Source: Firmicutes bacterium UBA3910
Lineage (GTDB): Bacteria; Bacillota; Limnochordia; Darwinibacteriales; Darwinibacteriaceae
Direction of reading: 5' to 3'
DNA: 35,432 nucleotides
NCBI GenBank assembly: GCA_002391465.1
Contig: DGFC01000030.1
Coordinates: 1 to 35,432, forward strand
Of the stretch, positions 1-6,698 are shown piece by piece. The notes under the pieces are model-generated. The model had not been told where the DNA came from. It worked only from the letters and a program-made list of their open reading frames with translations, and ran no database searches. A program made the translations under genes and the position numbers. Position 1 is the stretch's first letter, and every line of letters begins with the position of its first letter.

Positions 1-27
1 GATTACCATCAGCTCATACTCACGCAC
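1..27 (-). CDS. rpsF: Ribosomal protein S6, N-terminal fragment (cut by window edge)
   Basis: Read on the minus strand, a GTG start at 27-25 opens a frame of nine residues, MREYELMVI, before the window ends. This matches the usual N-terminus of 30S ribosomal protein S6 (pattern MR-x-YE-x-M-x-I), a small-subunit protein that pairs with S18. A strong Shine-Dalgarno, GGGGAGGTG at 44-36, sits eight bases ahead of the GTG, and a near-perfect sigma-A promoter lies further upstream at 118-90. In Firmicutes rpsF normally follows ychF and precedes ssb and rpsR; ychF is present here about 5 kb upstream on the same strand. Only nine residues are visible, so the call rests on start, spacing, promoter and synteny together. 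Confidence 0.72.
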
Positions 28-56
28 CGCAGCTTCACCTCCCCTCTGGACAAATG

Positions 57-78
57 GCCCTAAGCGCAGGCTTAGGGC
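57..78 (-). promoter_or_regulatory. Stem-loop in the rpsF 5' leader
   Basis: A perfect 9-bp inverted repeat (GCCCTAAGC / GCTTAGGGC) with a four-base loop lies between the rpsF promoter and its ribosome-binding site. No T-tract follows it in either direction, so it is not a convincing terminator. Its place in the short leader of an S6 gene invites comparison with the S6:S18 autoregulatory leader known from other bacteria, but I do not see that motif's conserved CCG bulge clearly, so its role is open. Confidence 0.5.
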
Positions 79-89
79 AGGGCAAATTC

Positions 90-118
90 ATTATATCACC
101 GCAGTGAATCGAAGTCAA
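90..118 (-). promoter_or_regulatory. Sigma-A promoter for rpsF, overlapping the mmsB stop codon
   Basis: On the minus strand a -35 TTGACT (118-113) and a -10 TATAAT (95-90) are separated by 17 bases. The TGA stop codon of mmsB (117-115) lies inside the -35 box. The start point would be near position 83, leaving a leader of roughly 55 bases before the rpsF GTG. This gives the ribosomal operon transcription independent of the sugar transporter genes upstream. Confidence 0.8.
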
Positions 119-1365
119 ACACCGTGACCAAGCTTTTCCGTTTCCTCCACCTTTGTGCTCCTGCGGCGGAAACGGCCAAACAGATCAAAGGAAATCTCCC
201 GTTTGCTCAAGACGTCAAAGGCAACCGCTCCCAGCAGTACCAGGCCCTTGACAACTTGCTGCACGTTGGAGCTGATGCCCATGATGGACATACCGTTGTT
301 CAGAACACCCATAATCATGGCTCCAATCAAGGTACCGCCCACCGTACCTACTCCACCGTAGGCACTAGCTCCCCCGATAAAGCAGGCGCCGATGGCATCC
401 AGCTCAAAGGACTGGCCCGCCTGGGGCGAAGCCGAGTTAAGCCTGGCCGCAAACACAATTCCGGCCACCGCAGCCAAAAAGGCCATGTTGACGTAAGCCA
501 TAAACAGCAGCCTATTCGTCTTAACACCAGACAAACGCGCCGCTTTTTCGTTGCCGCCCATGGCATAGAGATGGCGGCCCATTACGGTGCTGGAGGTGAA
601 GAAACCGTAGGCGATTAAAATGATGCCCACCGTAATCAAAACGACCGGAATACCCCGGTAAGAGGCTAACGTGTAAAAGAGCCAAATAATCGCAGGGGAT
701 ATGACTCCGATCTTGACCAGTACCGTCCAGAAGGGATCGAGGGAATAACCCTTTCTCTTCCGAGCCATATAACCGGTCACCTGGAGAATGGCGAAAATGA
801 CGGCGGTCACAATACCGATGAGCAGCGCGGTTGTATTACGCACACCGAACAGGTGGGCATTGGGAAACAGATCGGGCAAAAACCCGGTTGAATAGGCCAG
901 GTAAGCCTTGGGGAAGGGTGCCAGTGTCAGCCCACCCAGTACAATCAAGGTCAGGCCCCGGAAGACCAACATCCCCGAGAGGGTGACAATAAAGGCCGGG
1001 ATCCTGGCATAGGCAATCCAAAAACCCTGCCACACACCGATGGCAATACCGATCAGGAGGCACAACAGGATGGAAAGGTGAGGATTCCAGCCCCAGGTAA
1101 TAATCATGGTACCGGCACAGGCCCCAACCAGAGCAACGACCGAACCCACTGAAAGGTCAATGTTGCCGCCTGTGAGAATACAGAGCAGCATGCCCACTGC
1201 CAAAATCACCACGTAGGCGTTTTGGAAAATCAGATTGGACACGTTCATGGGTTTCAAAAGGACACCCTTGGTCAGAACCTGAAAGGCAATAATAATCGCC
1301 AGCAGTGCAAAGAGAATCATATACTGTTTCAGGTTGTTGCGAAACAAAGTTGCAATTCTGTTCAT
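115..1365 (-). CDS. mmsB: Multiple-monosaccharide ABC transporter permease (MmsB/GguB family)
   Basis: Inner-membrane permease of a CUT2-class (ribose/xylose/ChvE-type) ABC importer. It is 416 aa and hydrophobic throughout, with about ten membrane segments. Visible family motifs are the GGNIDLSVGS stretch near residue 66, PAFIVTLSGMLVFRG near 122 and the glycine-rich GGASAYGGVGTVGG block near 335. The length and the long central loop (about residues 160-220) fit GguB/MmsB better than the shorter RbsC or XylH. The ATG overlaps the mmsA stop as ATGA, so translation is probably coupled. The substrate cannot be read from the permease; relatives carry glucose, galactose, arabinose or xylose. The stop codon lies inside the rpsF promoter. 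Confidence 0.88.
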   Translation of the reverse strand: MNRIATLFRNNLKQYMILFALLAIIIAFQVLTKGVLLKPMNVSNLIFQNAYVVILAVGMLLCILTGGNIDLSVGSVVALVGACAGTMIITWGWNPHLSILLCLLIGIAIGVWQGFWIAYARIPAFIVTLSGMLVFRGLTLIVLGGLTLAPFPKAYLAYSTGFLPDLFPNAHLFGVRNTTALLIGIVTAVIFAILQVTGYMARKRKGYSLDPFWTVLVKIGVISPAIIWLFYTLASYRGIPVVLITVGIILIAYGFFTSSTVMGRHLYAMGGNEKAARLSGVKTNRLLFMAYVNMAFLAAVAGIVFAARLNSASPQAGQSFELDAIGACFIGGASAYGGVGTVGGTLIGAMIMGVLNNGMSIMGISSNVQQVVKGLVLLGAVAFDVLSKREISFDLFGRFRRRSTKVEETEKLGHGV

Positions 1366-2912
1366 GCGCCAACTGCCCCCTTACTGTGCTGCATGATGCA
1401 GCTCATAATCTCCTCCTGGGTGACGCCATCCCCCGGAAATTCGGCAATAATCTGGCCCTCATTCATAACATAGATCCGATCCGCCATACCCAATATCTCG
1501 TTCAGTTCCGACGAGATAAACAGGATTGACTTGCCTTCTTCCGCTAGTTCGTTGATGATCTGATAGATCTCGTATTTAGCACCCACATCAACGCCCCGAG
1601 TCGGCTCATCTAAAAAGAGCACGTCCGGTTTGGAGTAAATCCATTTCCCCAGCAGAAGCTTCTGCTGATTACCACCGGATAGATTGCCAGCCAACCGATC
1701 CACATTAGGAGCCCTAATATCTAGGGCCTGGCGGTATTCCTCCGCAATGCGCCTTTCCAGATCCTGGTCAATTCGCCCTTTCTGGCTCACATAATCCATC
1801 CTGGGTAAGGTGATGTTGTGGGTAATGGTGCTGTTTAGAAGGAGGCCGCTTTCTTTACGGTCTTCCGTCACATAGGAAATCCCGGCCGCAATAGCCTCAG
1901 GTATGGACGTAAGCTCCAGAACCTCCCCGTCCTTTATGACAGTACCGGAAATTTTACTGCCATACGCCCGGCCAAAGGCGGCCATGGCCAGCTCGGTCCG
2001 GCCCGAACCCATCAGGCCGTATACACCCACTATCTCGCCTTTGTGAACCTTGAGGGAAACGTTATCAACTACCTTGCGCTCCGTAAACTGCTCGTGGTAG
2101 ACTGTGAAATTCCTAAGTTCAAAGGCCACTTCATCCTGCACCGTACTTTGCCGCGTCGGATAGCGCTCCGTCATTTCCCGACCAACCATTCCCCTAATAA
2201 TCCGTTCCTCAGAGATGGTAGTACCCCGGTTATCCAGAGTCTCAATGGTGGCACCGTCCCGCAGAATTGTGATCCGGTCTGCAACATAGGCAATCTCATT
2301 CAGTTTATGGGAGATGATAATAGAAGTAATACCTTTTTCATCGCGCAGTGCCAAAATGAGGTCGAGAATTGTTTGGGACTCGGCCTCATTCAAGCTGGAT
2401 GTGGGTTCATCCAAAATGAGCAACCGCACGTTTTTGGCAAGGGCCTTAGCAATTTCAATCAGCTGCCTTTTGGCCACACTCAAGTCCTTAACAAGCTGGC
2501 GGGGATTTTCATCAAGGCCTACCATGGCCATGAACTCAGCGGCCTGCTCGTAAGTCTTATCCCAATCCACCACTCCCCTACGCTGCTGCTCGTTGCCGAG
2601 AAACATGTTCTCTCCGATGGACAGGTAAGGCACAAGGGCCAATTCCTGATGGATGATGACAATGCCCAGCCGCTCCGAATCCTTAATGTCGCGGTGCTGG
2701 CAGATCTGACCATCAAAGAGAATCTCGCCGGTGTAGGTACCGTAGGGATGAACTCCGCTCAAGACGTTCATGAGGGTGGACTTACCCGCGCCGTTCTCCC
2801 CAACTAACGCGTGGATTTCCCCTTCTTCCACCGTAATGTTGACGTTATCCAGAGCCCTAACGCCGGGGAACTCCTTCGTTATTGCTCTCATTTCCAACAA
2901 GTTCCTAGCCAA
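1362..2912 (-). CDS. mmsA: Multiple-monosaccharide ABC transporter ATP-binding protein (MmsA/GguA family)
   Basis: Cytoplasmic ATPase that powers the sugar importer. At 516 aa it holds two fused nucleotide-binding domains, as usual in CUT2 sugar transporters. The first has Walker A GENGAGKS (residues 38-45), signature LSVAKRQ (144-150) and Walker B LLILDEP (164-170). The second has a modified Walker A, GLMGSGRT near residue 300, where arginine replaces lysine, then signature LSGGNQQK and LFLDEPTRGVD; this asymmetry is normal for the family. The start is TTG at 2912 with AGGGGTG eight or so bases ahead; an internal ATG seven codons later is a weaker option. It lies 59 bases after the binding-protein gene, with a stem-loop in the gap, and overlaps mmsB by four bases. 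Confidence 0.92.
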   Translation of the reverse strand: MARNLLEMRAITKEFPGVRALDNVNITVEEGEIHALVGENGAGKSTLMNVLSGVHPYGTYTGEILFDGQICQHRDIKDSERLGIVIIHQELALVPYLSIGENMFLGNEQQRRGVVDWDKTYEQAAEFMAMVGLDENPRQLVKDLSVAKRQLIEIAKALAKNVRLLILDEPTSSLNEAESQTILDLILALRDEKGITSIIISHKLNEIAYVADRITILRDGATIETLDNRGTTISEERIIRGMVGREMTERYPTRQSTVQDEVAFELRNFTVYHEQFTERKVVDNVSLKVHKGEIVGVYGLMGSGRTELAMAAFGRAYGSKISGTVIKDGEVLELTSIPEAIAAGISYVTEDRKESGLLLNSTITHNITLPRMDYVSQKGRIDQDLERRIAEEYRQALDIRAPNVDRLAGNLSGGNQQKLLLGKWIYSKPDVLFLDEPTRGVDVGAKYEIYQIINELAEEGKSILFISSELNEILGMADRIYVMNEGQIIAEFPGDGVTQEEIMSCIMQHSKGAVGA

Positions 2913-2941
2913 ATTTCACACCCCTACTTCCTGAAGGGAAC

Positions 2942-2962
2942 GGGTGGGCCCAAGGCCCACCC
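2942..2962 (-). promoter_or_regulatory. Intercistronic stem-loop between binding protein and ATPase genes
   Basis: A perfect 9-bp GC-rich inverted repeat (GGGTGGGCC / GGCCCACCC) with a three-base loop lies just past the binding-protein stop. No T-run follows, so it is not a standard terminator. Such hairpins after a binding-protein gene commonly protect the upstream message or partly stop transcription, giving more binding protein than membrane components; that role is inferred. Confidence 0.6.
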
Positions 2963-2971
2963 AATCCAAAA

Positions 2972-4027
2972 CTAGAGACCCAACTGCTCCCGCGTGTAGT
3001 AGCCGCTTTCGATGAGCAGCTCTTCAAAGTTGTTGATATCAGCAAATACGGGTGGGCAGAGATAGGTCGGGACAATCTTTACGTTGTTGTCGTAAGTTGT
3101 GGTATCGTTGATCTCTGGTTCTTCACCATTGACGATTGCCTCGATCATCTTCACCACTTGGGCTGCCAGCATCCTGGTGTCCTTAAAGATGGACATGGCC
3201 TGTCTGCCTGCGATGATGTTCTTGACGTTGGCAATGTCGCAGTCCTGCCCGGTAATGAGCGGGAACTCGTCATCGTCAAACCCCGCATTGATCAGGGCGT
3301 TGGTGACACCGATGGCGGTGGAGTCGTTGGAGCAGAGCACCGCATGGAGCGGGGTTCCGTCCGAATAGTGAGCTGCAATCAGGTTATCCATACGTGCCTG
3401 GGCCCTTTCAGACGACCAAGCTAGGGTGGCAATCTGCTCAAATTCGACTTGGCCCGAAGGGATAATCACTTTGCCGGCCTTGATGTAAGGCTCAATGGCA
3501 TCATAGGCACCCTGGTAGAAGTAACGGGCGTTGTTGTCGTCGGGTGAGCCGCCTGTAATCTCGATGTTTACGGACCCTTCCAGCGTCTCAAGGCCAAGGG
3601 CATCAACTAAGTATTGACCTTGAATGGTACCAACCATGTAGTTGTCGAAGGTGGCGTAGTAGGTTACGGCATCCGTTTCCATAATCAAGCGGTCATAGGC
3701 AATTACCGGAATGCCCATATCCTGGGCAATTTCCAGAACGGTTCCCAGAGCGCTGCCGTCAATGGAGGCAATAACCAGAATGTCTGCTCCATTGAGGATC
3801 ATGGTTTCAAGCTGGGATACCTGCAGGCCAACGTCATTGTTGGCGTACTGGAGATCCACCACATAACCGGCTTCTTCCAACATCTGCTTCATGTAGGCAC
3901 CGTCTTGATTCCAGCGCTGCAGACTCTGGGTGGGCATGGCCACGCCTACCCTAGTCTGAGCAGCTGCCACACCAGTACCTATCACAAGGATCATAACAAG
4001 CAACAGAACAAATAGGCTTCTCCTCAT
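2972..4027 (-). CDS. chvE: Sugar ABC transporter substrate-binding protein, ChvE family
   Basis: Extracytoplasmic sugar receptor that delivers monosaccharides to MmsAB. The ATG at 4027 gives 351 aa beginning MRRSLFVLLLVMILVIGTG with a classical signal peptide ending near AAAQ. There is no lipobox cysteine, which is unusual for a Gram-positive binding protein and suggests a freely secreted or otherwise retained form. The body is a type I periplasmic-binding fold (Peripla_BP_4) with ChvE-like stretches such as GVAMPTQSLQRWNQDG, ASIDGSAL, AYDRLI, EITGGSPDDNNA and SNDSTAIG. A TTG at 4039 would extend the frame by four codons but touches the AAGGAG ribosome site directly, so the ATG twelve bases after that site is preferred. 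First gene of the operon. Confidence 0.9.
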   Translation of the reverse strand: MRRSLFVLLLVMILVIGTGVAAAQTRVGVAMPTQSLQRWNQDGAYMKQMLEEAGYVVDLQYANNDVGLQVSQLETMILNGADILVIASIDGSALGTVLEIAQDMGIPVIAYDRLIMETDAVTYYATFDNYMVGTIQGQYLVDALGLETLEGSVNIEITGGSPDDNNARYFYQGAYDAIEPYIKAGKVIIPSGQVEFEQIATLAWSSERAQARMDNLIAAHYSDGTPLHAVLCSNDSTAIGVTNALINAGFDDDEFPLITGQDCDIANVKNIIAGRQAMSIFKDTRMLAAQVVKMIEAIVNGEEPEINDTTTYDNNVKIVPTYLCPPVFADINNFEELLIESGYYTREQLGL

Positions 4028-4481
4028 TACAAAAAACAACTCCTTTTCTTATAGATAGAGTGATTTTTTACGTAACCGGACCGTTCTGTTCTTTTTTTGT
4101 GCATCCTCCTCTCTGCGGTGGTGATCCTGTGGAGTAAGTAAACCCCTCTGGGCGCGTGTTTTAGACGGATAGGTGGCATCGATGAGGCTCAATGCCCAAC
4201 TGAGTCCCTTTCTGGCAGCAAGGGCTACTTCCCCCTAGACTAGTTATACTTAACGAATCATAAGCATCCTTTCTACGTTTGTTAATTATTTCCTTTAAAT
4301 ATATCACGCCTTTTGCGTCATCGCAAGAGTATTGTGAAACAAACCACACTTCGTACGATCCCTACGAATATGAAAAATCCCCCTCATTAGGGGGGATGAG
4401 AAGGAGCAGCGCCCTGCTCGACGAAATATGGGTTGGAGCGTGATCGCTTGGGGAAGAAAACTATCGTCAGGAGGAATGCAA
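4028..4481. other. 454-base divergent intergenic region, rich in hairpins
   Basis: No gene is supported here. The region should carry the promoters of the sugar importer (minus) and of the DUF1349 gene (plus), but neither is clear. On the minus strand TATAAC near 4243-4248 could be a -10, without a good -35. Several inverted repeats are visible: CCCTT/AAGGG around 4207-4225, GGCAT/ATGCC with an inner TGA/TCA pair around 4175-4196, TTGCG/CGCAA at 4313-4326, and an operator-like TTCGTA-N7-TACGAA at 4350-4368. They make the minus-strand leader of the importer look structured, but it does not match a riboswitch class that I recognise. Confidence 0.5.
4373..4397 (-). terminator. Rho-independent terminator (minus strand)
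   Basis: On the minus strand an 8-bp G/C-rich stem (ATCCCCCC / GGGGGAT, one G-T pair at the loop end) with a five-base loop is followed by TTTTT. It faces transcription arriving from ychF, through the antisense of the DUF1349 gene, and would shield the importer operon from read-through. The opposite strand has no T-run. Confidence 0.6.
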
Positions 4482-5090
4482 ATGATTAATGTGTTTGAGT
4501 CTGTGCGCGGACGGGAACTTCCCTCCGGTTTTAAGTGGCTGAATGAGCCAGAGCAGTGGGAGTTTACAGATGAAGGCCTTATCGTCCAGGCCGAACCCCG
4601 CACCGACTATTTCATCGATCCAGCCCGAACTGCCGTAAAAGGCGATGCCCACTTCCTTTACACCGAACAGGAAGGTGACTTTACCTTTAAGGCCTTTGTT
4701 CAGGCGGAAATGATCTCGGACTACGACGCAGCAACCATGTTGGTTATGGTTGATGACGAAAACTGGGGCAAACTCTGCTATGAGTTCACGTATAAACAAC
4801 CCATGATCGTCAGTGTGGTAACCAAGGGTCTCTCCGATGACTGCAACTCTCTGGCTGTACCCGATACGGGAGTCTATCTCCGCGTCACCCGCTTTGATGA
4901 CTGCTTCGCCTTCCACTATTCCCTCGATGGCGAGTATTGGGTGATGGTCAGGTACTATAACATGCCTGCGGCGAGCCCGGTCAAGGTAGGGGTAGTGGCC
5001 CAATCGCCCACCGGCGAAGGCTGCCGCGTGCGCATCGCCAATCTAGATGTATCGCCCAAACCAATCAGGGACATCAGATCCGGTAAATAA
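4482..5090 (+). CDS. DUF1349 family protein, concanavalin-like fold
   Basis: A 202-aa cytoplasmic protein with no signal peptide. Its sequence pattern (LPSGFKWLNEPEQWEF near the start, then GDFTFKAFVQ, AATMLVMVDDENWGKLCYEF, VVTKGLSDDCNS, YLRVTR and HYSLDGEYW) is that of DUF1349, a beta-sandwich family related to concanavalin-type lectin/glucanase folds (yeast member: regulation of enolase protein 1). The biochemical role is unknown; genes of this family often lie beside sugar-utilisation genes, as here. The ATG at 4482 is chosen because AGGAGG at 4469-4474 stands seven bases ahead; the ATG at 4476 is only one base away and the one at 4428 has no ribosome site. It converges on ychF with a ten-base gap and no visible terminator between them. 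Confidence 0.82.
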   Translation: MINVFESVRGRELPSGFKWLNEPEQWEFTDEGLIVQAEPRTDYFIDPARTAVKGDAHFLYTEQEGDFTFKAFVQAEMISDYDAATMLVMVDDENWGKLCYEFTYKQPMIVSVVTKGLSDDCNSLAVPDTGVYLRVTRFDDCFAFHYSLDGEYWVMVRYYNMPAASPVKVGVVAQSPTGEGCRVRIANLDVSPKPIRDIRSGK

Positions 5091-5100
5091 GAACAGGGAT

Positions 5101-6168
5101 TTACACGTTAAACCTGAACAGAATCACATCGCCGTCCTGGACCACGTAATCCCTGCCCTCGATCTGCAGCAGACCCTTTTCCCGGCAGGCGGCGTGTGAA
5201 CCCTGTTCTATAAGTACATCCCAAGGCACAACTTCAGCCCGGATAAAACCCCTTTCCATATCGGTGTGGATCCTGCCCGCTGCCTGTGGGGCCAGGGTCC
5301 CCCGGGGGATGATCCAGGAACGCGTCTCCTTGCCTTTGATCGTGTAAAAGGTGATCAAATCCAAAAGTCTTAAGCCGGCTTCCACCAGCCTGTGCAGGGC
5401 CGGTTTTTCCATGCCCGCATCGGCCAAGAAAAGTTCCGCCTCTTCCGGTTCGAGCTGGGATAGTTCCATTTCAAAAGCGGCGGAGACGGCAATCACCTCG
5501 GCCCCTTCTTCCTCCGCCCGGACAACAAGTGCAGGGTGGAGTTCTTGACTACCTTCCTCCACATTAGCCACATACATAATCGGTTTAGAGGAAAGGAGCG
5601 GTAGCTCGTAGATGGGCTCTAAATCTGTCCGGCGTAGGGGAATCCCGGCCTCCAGTTCTGCCTGGTAAGCGTCTAACAGCTCAAGCTCTTCCTTGTAGCG
5701 GGCCTCACCAGTTTTTAACATTCTGGTTGTGCGCTCCCGTCTCTTTTCAATTGCCTGCAGATCCGCGAGCATCAGCTCCGTGTCGATGATGTCTATATCC
5801 CGCAGGGGATCAATGCTCCCCAGTGGATTAATTACATCGCCATCTTCAAACAACCTGACCACATGGACCAAAGCGTCCATTTCCCGGATATGGGCCAGGA
5901 ACTTATTACCCAAGCCTTCACCCCGGCTGGCTCCTGCCACTAAGCCTGCAATATCAACGAATTCAATGGTATCACCGGTTAGTATTTCGGGCTTACTAAC
6001 CTCAGCGATCCGTTCCAGGCGCCTGTCTGGAACTAACACAATGCCCTGGTTGGGCTCGATTGTGCAGAAAGGATAGTTGGCCGCAGGCACCTGCATTTTG
6101 GTAAGGGCGTTAAACACGGTGGATTTGCCCACATTGGGAAGCCCAATAATACCAATACGCATTCCCAT
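5101..6168 (-). CDS. ychF: Redox-regulated P-loop NTPase YchF (OLA1 family)
   Basis: Ribosome-associated Obg-like NTPase, which in studied members prefers ATP over GTP. At 355 aa it is slightly shorter than the usual 363. Visible features are G1 GLPNVGKS (residues 9-16), the G3 region DIAGLVAGAS near 72-81, NVEE in place of the classic NKxD near residue 203 (the YchF hallmark), a coiled-coil helical insert around 120-190, and a C-terminal TGS domain starting at TFYTIKGKETRSW. The ATG at 6168 follows GGGGGG by six bases. It is transcribed towards rpsF, its usual partner, which here is about 5 kb away beyond other genes. Confidence 0.96.
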   Translation of the reverse strand: MGMRIGIIGLPNVGKSTVFNALTKMQVPAANYPFCTIEPNQGIVLVPDRRLERIAEVSKPEILTGDTIEFVDIAGLVAGASRGEGLGNKFLAHIREMDALVHVVRLFEDGDVINPLGSIDPLRDIDIIDTELMLADLQAIEKRRERTTRMLKTGEARYKEELELLDAYQAELEAGIPLRRTDLEPIYELPLLSSKPIMYVANVEEGSQELHPALVVRAEEEGAEVIAVSAAFEMELSQLEPEEAELFLADAGMEKPALHRLVEAGLRLLDLITFYTIKGKETRSWIIPRGTLAPQAAGRIHTDMERGFIRAEVVPWDVLIEQGSHAACREKGLLQIEGRDYVVQDGDVILFRFNV

Positions 6169-6242
6169 AGATTTCCCCCCTTAACAAGGTAAACAAAGAA
6201 TAATAGCGAACCCTAACCTTCAGGAACAGGAGTGATTACTGC

Positions 6243-6698
6243 ATGCAACGTTGGGTTAGGGGCGGACTGATTGCTGCCCTGTATGTTGTTTTAGTTTTTG
6301 CTTTTCAATTTGCCAGTTTTGGGCCAATTCAATTCCGCGTAGCCGAGGCCCTCACTCTGCTGCCAATCGTGTTTCCAGAAGCGATCGGTGGTATCTATGT
6401 AGGGGTGCTTCTGGCCAATATAATCGGCGGCTTTGGCCCATGGGACATTTTCGGTGGCAGCTTAATCAGCTTGTTAGCGGCTTTTTTAACCTACCGCTAT
6501 CGGGACAGCTGGATCGCTTACGCCTCCCCCATAGTGCTTAATGCCTTTTTAGTCAGCCTCTATCTGCGCTTTGTCTTTCAGCTGCCCCAATCGTACTGGT
6601 TCATGGTACTCACCATCGGAATAGGCCAGGCTGTAGTGGTGTTGGGCCTGGGTATACCCCTTGTACGTTGGGCTAAGAAAAACCAAGACCACTTATAG
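6243..6698 (+). CDS. queT: QueT-type ECF transporter S component (queuosine precursor uptake)
   Basis: Integral membrane substrate-capture protein of 151 aa with about five hydrophobic segments. The stretch GPIQFRVAEALTLLPIVFPEAIGGIYVG and the following GGFGPWDIFGGSLISLLAA are the recognisable QueT (COG4708) signature. QueT proteins work with a shared energy-coupling module and are linked to uptake of a queuosine precursor such as preQ1; the module is not in this window. AGGAG stands ten bases before the ATG. The 74-base upstream gap shows no preQ1 riboswitch that I can recognise. It is divergent from ychF and its 3' end overlaps the convergent ATPase gene by six bases. Confidence 0.88.
   Translation: MQRWVRGGLIAALYVVLVFAFQFASFGPIQFRVAEALTLLPIVFPEAIGGIYVGVLLANIIGGFGPWDIFGGSLISLLAAFLTYRYRDSWIAYASPIVLNAFLVSLYLRFVFQLPQSYWFMVLTIGIGQAVVVLGLGIPLVRWAKKNQDHL

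Noticed and set aside
4046..4124. 25-codon leader-peptide frame (MHKKRTERSGY...) ahead of the binding protein
   Set aside because: Its AGGAGG abuts the ATG with no spacing, and it has no run of regulatory codons.
4141..4230. T-box-like GGTGGCAtCG and a GTCCCTT hairpin on the plus strand
   Set aside because: The T-box core is imperfect, there is no stem I or specifier region, and the downstream DUF1349 gene is not an amino-acid or tRNA gene.
4161..4349. Small minus-strand open frame in the importer leader
   Set aside because: No ribosome site at its start, no recognisable family, and it overlaps hairpins that explain the sequence better.
6169..6242. Possible preQ1 riboswitch ahead of queT
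   Set aside because: The gap has AAGGT/ACCTT arms and an AACCCTAACC stretch, but not the conserved tail or loop of preQ1-I, and it is too short for the other preQ1 classes.
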